Shown: positions 43,858 through 52,944, counted from the first letter of the stretch. The stretch: DNA of 64,000 nt from an uncultured Muribaculaceae bacterium (GCA_958439725.1 CAUBWJ010000010.1:1-64000); one strand, 5' to 3'. The notes: generated by a model not told the origin, from the sequence alone. Made by a program: numbers and translations.

Positions 43858-44607
43858 TTATTTGTTGTTGTATTTGCTGTTCAGGATAAGTTTCTGCAAG
43901 AAACGCAATTGGTCTGCAAAGTAAATACTTTTTTCCGGATTTTTCAAACTTAATTGGCTTATAATTTCGTAAGCCTTGTCAAAACGCCGCTGCTTTATGT
44001 AGATTTTCGACAGACTTTCGCTAAGTGTGGAATCGGCAGGGGCTTTGGGGGTGTGGTGTTCGCGCGGTTTGGCAGGAGCTGCCTCGGGTGCGTGAGCGGG
44101 AGCCTGGGCGGGGCGGTGTGTCTCGAGGAATGAGTCGAGGCGGCGGTCCTGCTCGCTTTCGGCAGGGGCGCCGGAGGCGGCTTCGGCAGCTTCCTGACGG
44201 GCGAGAACCGACGAGTAGTCGGGCACCGGGTTGAAAATCAACCGTTCGAGCAGCGCCTGCTCGCGTTCGTCTATTTTGCCGTAGGTGTCGAGGAAGGTGG
44301 CGATGGCGTCGTCGGTGGACGGTGTATTGTCCGTCTCTTCCTGGGGGTAGAGCGAGGCGAGGCGTTCGCCGTCGGGGTCAATGAGCCGCATGAGCGATGT
44401 GCTGTCGGGGGCGTTGAGGGCCACGCAGGCCGACAGGCGCGCGCGGCGTTCCTCCGTCATGGTCTCGCGGCTGCGTTTAAGTTCCATTGCTGCCGGAAGA
44501 GTGAAGAAGGGATACAGCTCGAGCATGGAGTCCGTTAGCCCGGGGTCGGGGGCGGCGTCGGTGCGGAGCGTTTCCAGAAACTGCTGTAGGGTGGGGTTGA
44601 TGGCCAT
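43858..44607 (-). CDS. Conserved hypothetical protein with TPR-like C-terminus
   Basis: A soluble 249-residue protein. The N-terminal half is helical and charged, the middle (about 140-195) is Ala/Pro/Glu-rich and probably disordered, and the C-terminal 50 residues form a TPR-like helical pair (LSESLSKIYIKQRRFDKAYEI then ISQLSLKNPEKSIYFADQLR). The C-terminal motif is well kept in Bacteroidota proteins encoded between lptE and secG. There is no known function. It lies 14 bases from secG and 23 bases from lptE, so it is co-expressed with envelope-export genes; a supporting role there is a guess. Confidence 0.7.
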   Translation of the reverse strand: MAINPTLQQFLETLRTDAAPDPGLTDSMLELYPFFTLPAAMELKRSRETMTEERRARLSACVALNAPDSTSLMRLIDPDGERLASLYPQEETDNTPSTDDAIATFLDTYGKIDEREQALLERLIFNPVPDYSSVLARQEAAEAASGAPAESEQDRRLDSFLETHRPAQAPAHAPEAAPAKPREHHTPKAPADSTLSESLSKIYIKQRRFDKAYEIISQLSLKNPEKSIYFADQLRFLQKLILNSKYNNK

Positions 44608-44630
44608 TGCGGTGGAGGGAGAAGAGGGGG

Positions 44631-45155
44631 TTACCAGTTGCCGAGGGTGGCGTTGAATATCAGCTGCACGAGTTCCTCGCTTATCTGCTGGCAGAGTTCG
44701 TCCTGCACGTCGGTGAGCATCTGGGAGCTGTCGAAGTCGCGGTAGGCTGTGAAGCTCTGGTCGATATCCTTGTTCTCGGCTTTGTTGTCGGTATATTTTA
44801 TTCTCACCCCTATGGTGAGACGGGTGCGCGAGGCGTATGCGTCCTCGGTCACGGCCTGGGGCGTGAGGTAATACTGCGTTATCTCGCCTTCAAGCACGAG
44901 GTCGCTGCGGCCGTCGACGGTCTGGAGCCGTGTGTTGGCGGAGATGTAGTCGAGCAGCTCGTTTTCAAACGTCTGCTGCAGCGGAGGGTACACGAGGGCG
45001 GCGCGTATGGGGAAGTTGGCTACGTGGATGGTCTTGTAGACGCTGTAGTCGAGCGCCGAGCCGTTGAATGTGTAGCGCGGCACGCATCCGGTGAGGCCAA
45101 ACAGCAGAGCCGTGCACACCGGCAGAAGCAAAAGCAGTTTCTTGATTGGTTTCAT
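44631..45155 (-). CDS. lptE: LPS-assembly lipoprotein LptE
   Basis: An outer-membrane lipoprotein of about 174 residues that plugs LptD during lipopolysaccharide insertion. The start at 45155 gives a classic signal (MKPIKKLLLLLPVCTALLFG) and lipobox GLTGC, with cysteine 24. The sequence after it (YTFNGSALDYSVYKTIHVANF) and the alternating strand pattern match the Bacteroidota LptE family. An earlier in-frame ATG at 45173 would add six residues. It lies between the RsmF-like gene and the TPR-like gene in one operon. Confidence 0.87.
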   Translation of the reverse strand: MKPIKKLLLLLPVCTALLFGLTGCVPRYTFNGSALDYSVYKTIHVANFPIRAALVYPPLQQTFENELLDYISANTRLQTVDGRSDLVLEGEITQYYLTPQAVTEDAYASRTRLTIGVRIKYTDNKAENKDIDQSFTAYRDFDSSQMLTDVQDELCQQISEELVQLIFNATLGNW

Positions 45156-45187
45156 TATGGCAAATTTACTCATAATCCCTCTATTTG

Positions 45188-46588
45188 TCAAATGTGCGGC
45201 AATGGCGGCAGCGGCGAGGGGATAGCCGACAGTATGCGCCACGGGCGCGGATAGAGGTTGTTGCAGCGGTTGCCTATGTTTTTCACGAAGCCCAGCGGGA
45301 GATCGCGATAGGTGAGAAGTATGTGGCCGCGCGGGGTGCCGGAGGGGAGTTGCGGAGCTTCGCCGCGCAGATACATCAGGGCCGACATGCGGTCCACCTC
45401 CACTTCCGGGAAGGCTCCGCGGCGGTAGATGCGGCTGAGGGCGAGCTGCTGCGATGGGATGGCGTCGCGGCCTTTGACTGTGCCGACTTCAAGAGACGGG
45501 TGTGTTCCGGCCACAGACTGCGGGAAGACGGCCATGATTCTGTCGCCATCCAGCGTGAGCGTGGCGCCGCAACCGGGCATCAGCCATGATTGCGCTTCGG
45601 CAGGCACGGGAGCCGGTTTGCTTCCCCGCCGTTCTTTCCTTGCTCCCTTTCCGCCTGACTTTTCAGCGGACGGCTGCGGGGTGAAGGCTTCGCCGCCAGG
45701 CTTGCGGAGCACGGCGAGAAACAGCCCTTCACCCTCGGTGCGGCCGGGAATGAAGCGGCAGGCATGCATGTCGCTGTCGAGTGCCGGGGCTATGGCCCAT
45801 GCGGGGTCTGCAGGCAGTTCCACTGTTTCGGCACCATAGGTTTCGATGAGCCAGCGCACGTTGTCTTCGTTCTCGCGGCGGTTGAAAGTGCAGGTACTGT
45901 AAATGAGGAATCCTCCGGGTCGCAGGGCCGGCCATATGTTTTGCAGTATGGAGCGCTGCAGTTCCGCGCACTGTGCGACAAGGCCCGGACTCCATTGCGC
46001 CACAGCCTCGGCGTCCTTGCGCATCATGCCCTCGCCTGAGCATGGCACATCGGCGGCAATGATGTCGAACGAGTCGGGAAGCGCGGCGAAACGCGAGGTG
46101 TCGCCGGTGGTCACAATCGTGAGTGGGTAGCCTTTCTTGGCAAGGTTCTCGCGGAGCACGGCGGCTCGCTGGGGCACGTATTCGTTGGCCCACACCACGC
46201 TTCCGGGCGGCAGGGCGTCGATTGCCGCGCCGGTCTTGCCTCCCGGAGCGGCGCATGCGTCAAGATAAGCCACGGGGCCGGAGCGGCCTTCGGTGATACA
46301 TCTTACCGCGTGGCCGAGAAACATCGACGATGCATCCTGCACGTAATAGGCGCCCTGATGCATCAGGGGGTCGAAAATGAAGGCTGGACGGGACGGGAGA
46401 TAACGGCCCGAGGTTTCGGCCCACGGCACGGCGCGTGCGTCGTCAGCCCAGCCTCCGCGCGGTGTTTTGGCCGGGTCGATTCGCACCGACACCACAGGGT
46501 CAAGCGACAAAGCCTCCGGCAGCCCCGCGAAAAGCGGCGCGCCGGAGCCTTGGCTTAGCGATTCGATAAATCCTTCGGGGAGATTCAT
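45188..46588 (-). CDS. rsmF: RsmF/NOL1-like rRNA cytosine-5 methyltransferase
   Basis: A 466-residue SAM-dependent RNA methyltransferase. SAM-binding segment: YLDACAAPGGKTGAAIDALP near residue 108. Catalytic cysteines: ADVPCSGEGMMRKD (about residues 178-191) and YSTCTFNRRENEDNVRW (about 230-246), the two-cysteine arrangement of m5C RNA methylases. The C-terminal part (from about 300) holds the pre-PUA/PUA-like segment that RsmF-type enzymes use to grip 16S rRNA. The target C1407 is known only for E. coli. It starts 6 bases after the pfkA stop. Confidence 0.85.
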   Translation of the reverse strand: MNLPEGFIESLSQGSGAPLFAGLPEALSLDPVVSVRIDPAKTPRGGWADDARAVPWAETSGRYLPSRPAFIFDPLMHQGAYYVQDASSMFLGHAVRCITEGRSGPVAYLDACAAPGGKTGAAIDALPPGSVVWANEYVPQRAAVLRENLAKKGYPLTIVTTGDTSRFAALPDSFDIIAADVPCSGEGMMRKDAEAVAQWSPGLVAQCAELQRSILQNIWPALRPGGFLIYSTCTFNRRENEDNVRWLIETYGAETVELPADPAWAIAPALDSDMHACRFIPGRTEGEGLFLAVLRKPGGEAFTPQPSAEKSGGKGARKERRGSKPAPVPAEAQSWLMPGCGATLTLDGDRIMAVFPQSVAGTHPSLEVGTVKGRDAIPSQQLALSRIYRRGAFPEVEVDRMSALMYLRGEAPQLPSGTPRGHILLTYRDLPLGFVKNIGNRCNNLYPRPWRILSAIPSPLPPLPHI

Positions 46589-46594
46589 CCTGTA

Positions 46595-47575
46595 TTATAT
46601 CGACAGGCGACGGAGCGTGTCGAGGAGGGTGCGGTTGATGGGCTTGTCGTTCTTGATAGCCTTGGTGAAGGGAACGTAGACAATGGTGTCGTTCTTGATG
46701 CCGATCATCACGTTGCGCTGGTCGTCAAGCAGGGCGTCGATAGCGGCCGCTCCCATGCGTGATGCCAGGATACGGTCGTGGGCCGTGGGCGAGCCGCCGC
46801 GCTGGAGGTGTCCGAGAATCGACACGCGCACGTCGTAGCCGGGATACTCGTTCTTCACGCGCTGTGCCAGACCCATGGCGCCACCGGTGACGGGGCTTTC
46901 GGCCACCAGCACTATCGAGGAGTTCTTGCTCTTGCGGAAGCCGTTCTGGATGAGTTCGGCAAGCTGGTCGACCTCGGTCGAGATCTCGGGGATGATGGCG
47001 GCCTCGGCACCGGAGGCAATTGCTCCGTTGAGCGCGAGGAAGCCTGCGTCGCGTCCCATCACCTCGATGAAGAAGAGGCGTTCGTGGCTGGTGGCGGTGT
47101 CGCGGATTTTGTCCACGCACTCCATGATGGTGTTGAGGGCCGTATCGTAGCCTATGGTGGAGTCGGTGCCGTAGAGGTCGTTGTCGATGGTTCCGGGAAG
47201 GCCTACGATGGGGAAGTTGAATTCGTTGGCGAAGATGCGCGCGCCTGTGAGTGAGCCGTCGCCGCCTATCACCACCAGGGCGTCAATCTCCTGCCGGCGC
47301 AGATTGTCGTAGGCGAGCTGGCGTCCCTCCTGGGTCTGGAACTCGGGGCAGCGGGCGGTCTTGAGTATGGTTCCGCCCATCTGTATGATGTTGGACACGT
47401 TCTGAGTCTTGAATTCCACTATTTCGTCGGATATCAGGCCTTTGTATCCGCGATAAATGCCTTTGACTCTGAATCCGCTGAAAATGGCCGAGCGGGTCAC
47501 GGCACGGATGGCAGCATTCATGCCGGGGGCGTCGCCTCCGGAGGTGAGGATGCCGATGCATTTGATTTCTGACAT
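46595..47575 (-). CDS. pfkA: ATP-dependent 6-phosphofructokinase
   Basis: Glycolytic enzyme that phosphorylates fructose 6-phosphate. It has 326 residues, the bacterial PfkA length. The ATP-binding G-G-D-G-S is at residues 104-108; the glycine after GGD marks the ATP rather than the pyrophosphate type. The catalytic base is D131 in GLPGTIDND, and the arginine-rich fructose-binding region includes EVMGRDAGFLAL near residue 170. The start at 47575 is the first ATG. It lies in the operon between the DUF-type membrane protein and rsmF. Confidence 0.95.
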   Translation of the reverse strand: MSEIKCIGILTSGGDAPGMNAAIRAVTRSAIFSGFRVKGIYRGYKGLISDEIVEFKTQNVSNIIQMGGTILKTARCPEFQTQEGRQLAYDNLRRQEIDALVVIGGDGSLTGARIFANEFNFPIVGLPGTIDNDLYGTDSTIGYDTALNTIMECVDKIRDTATSHERLFFIEVMGRDAGFLALNGAIASGAEAAIIPEISTEVDQLAELIQNGFRKSKNSSIVLVAESPVTGGAMGLAQRVKNEYPGYDVRVSILGHLQRGGSPTAHDRILASRMGAAAIDALLDDQRNVMIGIKNDTIVYVPFTKAIKNDKPINRTLLDTLRRLSI

Positions 47576-47631
47576 AACTTCTTGTTGGTATATGTGTTTG
47601 TGTGATTACAATCGTAGAGTGTGGAGAGGGG

Positions 47632-48240
47632 TCATTCCGAAACTATGCCGGTGATTACCGAGGTGGAGCCTCCGCGCCAGGGGAGAGTGCCGTAGAAGCG
47701 CTCGTAGCTTACGGTGACGGGGCGGCCGGTGCCCTGGAGGGCCTGAAGGCGGCGTGCGAGGGCATCGTCGCCCACTGTCATGGAGCATTCGCGGGTGTAG
47801 ACGCGGGTGGTGTCGGCGAGGGCGTCGCGTGTCACGATCTCGGCCTCGAAGGTCTTGAATATCAGTCCGCGTTTCTCGACCGAAAGCACCTGGCCCGTGA
47901 GCCGGGCGTCGGTCACGTAGGGGTTGAAATAGCGCAGATAGAACGTCAGGCCGAGTGCCACGATGGCCAGGGTCACGAACCATATCAGGAACTTGCGGCA
48001 TCCGTGGCGTTTTTTCCGGGTATCGTCGTCGGGCGTGCCGGGATTTCCGTTGCCTGAGTTCACAGACGGGTTTCCTGCGGATGTTGCGTCGGAGCCGGGA
48101 ATGTCGTCGGTGCTGAACGTAATCCGGTTGGACGACGTCGTTCCCGATGACTCGCCTTCGCTGGCGGTGACTGCGGTCTCCTGCGGGTTCTCGTCGGGGT
48201 CGCCGGAGTAATAGTCTTTGACCTGGAGAGGATTTTTCAT
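47632..48240 (-). CDS. Single-pass membrane protein of unknown function
   Basis: A 202-residue protein. Residues 1-75 are polar and low-complexity (Ser/Asn/Gly/Asp-rich). A basic stretch (DDDTRKKRHGCRKF) precedes one membrane helix (about 84-103, LIWFVTLAIVALGLTFYLRY), and a conserved beta-rich domain follows (FNPYVTDARLTGQVLSVEKR, then GLIFKTFEAEIVT). This NPYV...FKTFE pattern recurs in Bacteroidota proteins next to flippase-like genes, but there is no known role. Its start overlaps the flippase-like gene stop by 4 bases. Confidence 0.7.
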   Translation of the reverse strand: MKNPLQVKDYYSGDPDENPQETAVTASEGESSGTTSSNRITFSTDDIPGSDATSAGNPSVNSGNGNPGTPDDDTRKKRHGCRKFLIWFVTLAIVALGLTFYLRYFNPYVTDARLTGQVLSVEKRGLIFKTFEAEIVTRDALADTTRVYTRECSMTVGDDALARRLQALQGTGRPVTVSYERFYGTLPWRGGSTSVITGIVSE

Positions 48241-49331
48241 TGCTTATGTAGTTGTGGCATTGCTGCGGAGCCGTGGCGCTTCTGCACGGCGATGCAGATA
48301 AACGTGAAGATACCGAGCAGGATGAGCAGCAGTGTCTGCGAGCCCATCACCAGGTTGGCAAACGAGGTGGCATAGCCTTTGGTAAGACCCGGCACGGCAT
48401 AGAGGCTCAGGCCGAATATCACCGCCCACTGCCAGGGTCCGATGCCTCCGTTGGAGGGCACGCCCATGGATAGGCTCGAGAACATGAAGCATACCAGCAC
48501 GGCGGTGGCGCCGTAGGTGTGCACCACATCGGCGGTCAGCGGGAATGAGAAGAAGGCCACGTAGAGCTGGGTGAAATAGCATCCCCAGATAGCCACGGTG
48601 AGCAGAAGCCAGCGTCCGCGCCCTGGCATTGTGGCCACTACGGCGAATCCCTGCCAGATGCCAGTGAGGAAGCTCTTCACTTTCATCACCACGCGGTTGT
48701 GGGGGAAACGGATCTGAATCACGACTATCGCGGCGATTACGGCTGCCACGGCCACCCATAGCCAGGGGGAGAGCATAAGGTCGACAAGCTTTTCGTAGCT
48801 CTCGGTGTTCTGCATCAGGTAGGTGTGGAGCTGATGACCTGCGGCCAGGAATGTGATGCCGCAGAGCAGAAGCACGGTAAGGGTGTCGGCCAGGCGGTCG
48901 GCCACCATCGAGCCGAACACGGTGGAGAACGGCGCGTCCTGCCGCTGGGCGATGTAGCCGGTGCGCCAGAGCTCACCGAGGCGCGGGAGCACCAGATTCA
49001 CGGCATAGCAGCCGAAGATGGAAAGCACCAGATTGAACAGCGGAGGGCGCACACCCACGGCGCGCAGCTGGATGCGCCAGCGCATCGCCCGGAAAATGTG
49101 CGAGAATACGCTTATCACCAGGGCCAGCAATATCCACCAGTAGTTGCAGTTGTCGCGGATAATGGCGGCCATCTCGTTGAAGTCCACGCCGGTGAACAGC
49201 AGATAGCACAGCCCCACGGTAATCACAAGCGGCACGCCGTATTTGAGCACGTAGCGCCACCAGGGCTCGCGTTTGCGCGTGGCGGTTGCTGCCTCGGTCC
49301 GGGACCTGTCTGTTTGCTTTTGGTTTGTCAT
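48237..49331 (-). CDS. Flippase-like integral membrane protein (UPF0104/LPG_synthase_TM)
   Basis: An inner-membrane protein of about 364 residues with seven or eight helices and the family's conserved segments (ALVISVFSHIFRAMRWRIQL, VLPRLGELWRTGYIAQRQ, ADRLADTLTVLLLCG, SLSMGVPSNGGIGPWQWA). The family shares the membrane domain of MprF and is thought to move or modify lipids; the actual substrate is unknown. The ATG at 49331 was preferred over the one at 49352 because the promoter -7 box ends only 5 bases before 49352. It heads the pfkA-lptE-secG operon. Confidence 0.85.
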   Translation of the reverse strand: MTNQKQTDRSRTEAATATRKREPWWRYVLKYGVPLVITVGLCYLLFTGVDFNEMAAIIRDNCNYWWILLALVISVFSHIFRAMRWRIQLRAVGVRPPLFNLVLSIFGCYAVNLVLPRLGELWRTGYIAQRQDAPFSTVFGSMVADRLADTLTVLLLCGITFLAAGHQLHTYLMQNTESYEKLVDLMLSPWLWVAVAAVIAAIVVIQIRFPHNRVVMKVKSFLTGIWQGFAVVATMPGRGRWLLLTVAIWGCYFTQLYVAFFSFPLTADVVHTYGATAVLVCFMFSSLSMGVPSNGGIGPWQWAVIFGLSLYAVPGLTKGYATSFANLVMGSQTLLLILLGIFTFICIAVQKRHGSAAMPQLHKQ

Positions 49332-49356
49332 TGTCGGAACATTCTTTAGCAAAGTA

Positions 49357-49390
49357 CAAAGATAATCTTTTATTGCCGAAACGTCTCAAA
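49357..49390 (-). promoter_or_regulatory. Promoter of the flippase-pfkA-secG operon
   Basis: Minus strand: TTTG (49387-49390), a 22-base spacer and TATCTTTG (49357-49364), close to the Bacteroidota consensus. Confidence 0.6.
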
Positions 49391-49516
49391 GTGGTCTCCG
49401 TTTTTTTCGGTTGGCCAAATTATTGCAGGCTTGTATTGCAGGTTCAGCCCGAATTCCGGGGGCGAAAACGAAACGGAATTGAGGTTGCATATTTTTTGGT
49501 TAAAATACGTTTATTA

Positions 49517-49549
49517 TTTGGCGTGAAATATCCGATTTTTGTAATTTTG
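49517..49549 (+). promoter_or_regulatory. Promoter of the candidate small RNA
   Basis: TTTG (49517-49520), a 21-base spacer and TAATTTTG (49542-49549), an excellent Bacteroidota promoter with no convincing reading frame behind it. Confidence 0.7.
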
Positions 49550-49554
49550 CAATG

Positions 49555-49670
49555 CTTTAAGGGAAAATTGCCACCGATTGTGAATAGGTGGCCGAAATCC
49601 AATAATATAGTTGTTTTATAGATAATTGTGTATTTGAAGCTTAAGGGCAGTCGAGAGACTGCCCTTTCGT
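49555..49670 (+). ncRNA. Candidate small RNA of about 115 bases
   Basis: The stretch from about 6 bases after the promoter at 49517-49549 to a terminator hairpin (AAGGGCAGTC-GAGA-GACTGCCCTT, 49643-49666, followed by TCGTTATT) has the layout of a free-standing small RNA. A weak internal pairing (GCCACC / GGTGGC around 49570-49595) supports structure. No open frame in it looks coding. It was not matched to a known family; 6S-like and other Bacteroidota RNAs are possible. Confidence 0.55.
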
Positions 49671-50182
49671 TATTGTAGCCGATAGGGCCACACATCTGTC
49701 ACTTTTTTAACACAACCCGCCGCCTCTCCCCGGAATGAATAAAAAGGGCACGTGGGACACTTGGAGTGGCGGATTGCATCGCAAAAAAAGATTCATGGAA
49801 AGCCTCCCGCTTCGCAGACCCAGGCAGGCTCTTTATGACAGGTCAATGTAAAATAATGGTTGTTAAAATGTGTCTGCAATACCCCCATGTATAAGGTAAG
49901 CCAACTCGTAGCGACGGAGCTGCGGGGTTTTGTAAGACCCGCTGAGTAAGCTGCGGAGAAAAACGCTGTCAGCCCCACCTGTGGGGAGCCTGGGAATGGC
50001 GATGACGCAGTGCGCGTAAGCGTCGGCCCCGACAGACTGCCCATGCTTTCGGGGGCATCGAGGGGCGTATGCTCCGCAGCTGGCCTCGGCTGGGATGAAA
50101 ACCGGCGCGGAACTTTAATTTGGGATGGGAGATTTATTTAAATACCTCCACATGCGTGGCAAGCAGAGGTTGTGGGCTTCAG
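49671..50182. other. Intergenic region with a worn repeat
   Basis: About 500 bases with no gene seen. A decayed inverted module A lies at 49910-49957 (GGAGCTGCGGGGTTTTGTAA, then CCCGCTGAGTAAGCTGCGG), followed by a small palindrome CCCCACCTGTGGGG (49973-49986). Confidence 0.45.
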
Positions 50183-50533
50183 TCAAAACTCCTGGGCACC
50201 TTCCAGCAGTCCAGATACCTCTGTCTTTAACAATGGCAAATGATTTATAATAATAGCCCAAATCAAATCTTCCCTCAGGCTGTCATACCCATGAATCAGA
50301 TAATTACGCGTATTGACTATTCGTCGTGCGGAAGTAATAGGAATTTCGGGGCAAATTTTAAGAATGCGGTTCATCGCTTCGCCAATTATTGCAATCTCCC
50401 ACTGAACGGCACTTCGGAAGCACAGATCCTCGCAAAATGCCTTGAATTCTCTCGGCCGTGTCGAGCAGAACAACTCAATATGAGTTATGCTCGTCAGAAT
50501 GTCTCTAAGCGATTTATAAATCTGATCATCCAT
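50183..50533 (-). CDS. hepT: HepT-like ribonuclease toxin (DUF86)
   Basis: A 116-residue helical HEPN protein. The active-site motif R-x4-H-x-Y is intact (R76-NYLI-H81-G-Y83), preceded by IGEAMNRIL, another family signature. HepT proteins act as RNases or as targets of AMP transfer by their MntA partner. The start overlaps the end of the nucleotidyltransferase gene by 8 bases, giving the usual antitoxin-first order. As a full pair it looks functional. Confidence 0.88.
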   Translation of the reverse strand: MDDQIYKSLRDILTSITHIELFCSTRPREFKAFCEDLCFRSAVQWEIAIIGEAMNRILKICPEIPITSARRIVNTRNYLIHGYDSLREDLIWAIIINHLPLLKTEVSGLLEGAQEF

Positions 50534-50825
50534 AGATTAGAAATTTGGTCCGGTCGAGTTCAGTGCGAAAATACGGATTTTTAACTGCCGTTTCGTCTAT
50601 CAAATCAACTTTGCGGCCTAAAAGTGTCTGTAATTCATCAATAAAATCGAAGAATGTCAAAAACAGGTCAGGAATCTGTTCGTAATGAAATATGACTGAG
50701 AAATCCACATCGCTCTCGTCATTGAAGCGGGGAGTGAGGATTGAGCCGAAAACCCATAGCTTCGCCACCTTGTATTTCTTGCACAGGGCGATAATCTTGT
50801 CTATGTTCATTTCTATGAGTTTCAT
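50526..50825 (-). CDS. mntA: MntA-like nucleotidyltransferase antitoxin
   Basis: A minimal nucleotidyltransferase of about 99 residues. The catalytic motif GS-x10-DxD is present (G27, S28, D39, D41 in VFGSILTPRFNDESDVDFSV). MntA partners transfer AMP to HepT and silence it. The start at 50825 (MKLIEMNIDK) fits the family; an in-frame ATG six codons upstream (50843) is possible. tRNA-Ala lies 58 bases beyond that. Confidence 0.85.
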   Translation of the reverse strand: MKLIEMNIDKIIALCKKYKVAKLWVFGSILTPRFNDESDVDFSVIFHYEQIPDLFLTFFDFIDELQTLLGRKVDLIDETAVKNPYFRTELDRTKFLIYG

Positions 50826-50900
50826 AGCCTCAAATTTAATCATTTATAATCATAAAACAAAAGACGAACCTTGAGAGTTACAAGATTCGCCTTTACAAAG

Positions 50901-50974
50901 TGGAGTATAGCGGACTCGAACCGCTCACCTCGACACTGCCAGTGTCGCGCTCTAGCCAGATGAGCTAATACCCC
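50901..50974 (-). tRNA. tRNA-Ala (GGC)
   Basis: Cloverleaf of 74 bases on the minus strand. The acceptor stem GGGGTAT / ATACTCC contains the G3-T70 (G-U) pair that identifies alanine tRNA. The anticodon stem-loop CGACA-CTGGCAG-TGTCG gives anticodon GGC. The discriminator is A and CCA is not encoded. Confidence 0.95.
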
Positions 50975-51381
50975 GTTTTTGCTTTGCAAAGGTAATGGCA
51001 ATTTTTTTAATAAGCAAGCCTTTCCCCGCTTTTTGCAGATATTTTTGAATAAAAAGCCTCCCATAAGTGGAAAATCACAGAAAGAACTATATCTGGCTAC
51101 CGGATTTGTCGGGGCTAAGTTTTGTATAGAATTGAAGAGACAGTAATAATAACTCGACAAAAAACTGTTGCACACTCTTGATATGATATAGTCAGCAATG
51201 CATTATAGTAAAAACGAGAGGGTGAAAACTATAGCTCAATATGAACGGTAGGATAAATATTTATCACCTTCTTGTCCGATAATGCTATTGTTCTTTGACT
51301 TGTATGAAGCATCGGTTTATTACCCTTAAAAATTTCTTATAAAAGTTCAATAGACCTATTCTTTGGCCGATTTTGTTGAAA
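50975..51381. other. Intergenic region between tRNA-Ala and comM
   Basis: About 400 AT-rich bases that hold the tRNA-Ala promoter region and the space past the comM stop. No gene, repeat or convincing terminator hairpin was seen. Confidence 0.4.
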
Positions 51382-52944
51382 TCAGAAAGGGAGGGGGGTG
51401 GAGGGGGAGGCGCCCCAGGAGGAGCGGTCGAGGGTGCGGTAGCTGACGGCTTCGCGCATGTGGTGGGGGAGGATGGGGGCGGAGGCGTCGAGGTCGGCGA
51501 TGGTGCGGGCCACTTTGAGGATGCGGTCGTAGGCGCGGGCGCTCATGTCGAGGCGCGTCATGGCATCGCGCAGTATGGCGAGGCATTCGGCGTCGAGGGG
51601 GCAATGGGTGCGGAGCATGCGCGAGGTCATCTGTGCGTTGCAATACACGCCCGGCTCCGAGGCAAAGCGACGGGCCTGACGCTCGCGGGCGGCGACCACC
51701 CGGGCCCTTATGGCTGCGCTCGATTCGCCGGGAGGTGCCGAGGCAATCTCGTCGAAACCGACGGGGAGTATCTCCACCTGCAGGTCGATGCGGTCGAGCA
51801 GCGGGCCGGAGATGCGGTTGAGGTATTTTCTGACGGCGCCGGGCGCACAGATGCACTGCCGCGTGGGATGGTTGTAATAGCCGCAGGGGCACGGGTTCAT
51901 ACTCGCCACGAGCATGAATCCCGCAGGGTAGTCTATTGTGTATTTGGCACGGGCTATGGTGATATGGCGGTCTTCGAGAGGCTGACGCATCACTTCGAGG
52001 ACGCCGCGCGAGAATTCCGGGAATTCGTCAAGGAAAAGCACGCCGTTATGGGCCAGGGAGATTTCCCCTGGCACGGGATTGGTTCCGCCGCCCACGAGCG
52101 CCACGGGCGAGATGGTGTGATGCGGCGCACGGAAGGGCCGCGCCGTCATGAGCCGCGAGCCTCCGCGCAGGCTGCCTGCTACGGAGTGTATCTTGGTGGT
52201 CTCCAGTGCTTCGGCAAGCGTGAGCGGGGGCATAATCGACGGCAACCGCTTTGCCATCATGGATTTGCCGGCTCCGGGAGGGCCAACAAGCAGGATATTG
52301 TGACCGCCGGCGCACGCCACCTCCAGGGCGCGCTTCACGTTTTCCTGACCTTTCACCTCGCTGAAATCGTAAGGGAACCGTCCGGCCTCGGCCATGAACT
52401 CGGCGCGTGTGTCGACCACTGTCGGCTCGAGAGAGGAGGTGCCGGAGAGCAGGTCGACCACCTCCGCGAGCGACTTCACCCCGTAGACATCGAGATTATT
52501 GACCACGGCGGCCTCCGGGGCGTTCTGAGCGGGCACAATCATCCCCTCGAAGCCGAGTGAGCGGGCGAGAATGGACATGGGGAGGGCGCCGCGGATGGGA
52601 AGCACGGAGCCGTCGAGCGACAGCTCACCCATGATCATGAAACGGTCGAGGCGGTCGCGGGGAATGCGTTCGGAAGCAGCGAGAATGCTCACGGCAATCG
52701 GGAGGTCATAAGCCGCGCCCTCTTTCCTGACATCGGCCGGCGAGAGATTTATCACGATGCGGCGGCGCGGGAACTCAAGTCCCGACTGCTGCATGGCCGA
52801 TACCACGCGGGCATAGCTTTCCTTCACGGCGGTGTCGGGCATACCGACCATTGTGAAGGCGATACCGCGCTCCACTACGGTCTCAACCGTAACCAGAATT
52901 GCGTCGATGCCCTGAACGGCGGCACCGAAAGTCTTGATGAGCAT
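51382..52944 (-). CDS. comM: YifB/ComM-family AAA+ ATPase (Mg-chelatase-like)
   Basis: A 520-residue protein. The N-terminal Lon-protease-like fold domain spans residues 1-180, and the AAA+ domain has Walker A LVGPPGAGKSMMAKRLPSI near residue 222, Walker B GVLFLDEFPEF near 300 and a zinc-finger-like CPCGYYNHPTRQCIC near 362. A C-terminal Mg-chelatase-like helical domain follows. ComM homologues help branch migration during DNA uptake in competent bacteria. Its first base overlaps the last base of the upstream lipoprotein gene's stop, so the two are coupled. Confidence 0.93.
   Translation of the reverse strand: MLIKTFGAAVQGIDAILVTVETVVERGIAFTMVGMPDTAVKESYARVVSAMQQSGLEFPRRRIVINLSPADVRKEGAAYDLPIAVSILAASERIPRDRLDRFMIMGELSLDGSVLPIRGALPMSILARSLGFEGMIVPAQNAPEAAVVNNLDVYGVKSLAEVVDLLSGTSSLEPTVVDTRAEFMAEAGRFPYDFSEVKGQENVKRALEVACAGGHNILLVGPPGAGKSMMAKRLPSIMPPLTLAEALETTKIHSVAGSLRGGSRLMTARPFRAPHHTISPVALVGGGTNPVPGEISLAHNGVLFLDEFPEFSRGVLEVMRQPLEDRHITIARAKYTIDYPAGFMLVASMNPCPCGYYNHPTRQCICAPGAVRKYLNRISGPLLDRIDLQVEILPVGFDEIASAPPGESSAAIRARVVAARERQARRFASEPGVYCNAQMTSRMLRTHCPLDAECLAILRDAMTRLDMSARAYDRILKVARTIADLDASAPILPHHMREAVSYRTLDRSSWGASPSTPLPF

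Noticed and set aside
49444..49695. Minus-strand small protein gene opposite the small-RNA candidate
   Set aside because: It has no family features, and a promoter and terminator on the plus strand explain the region better.
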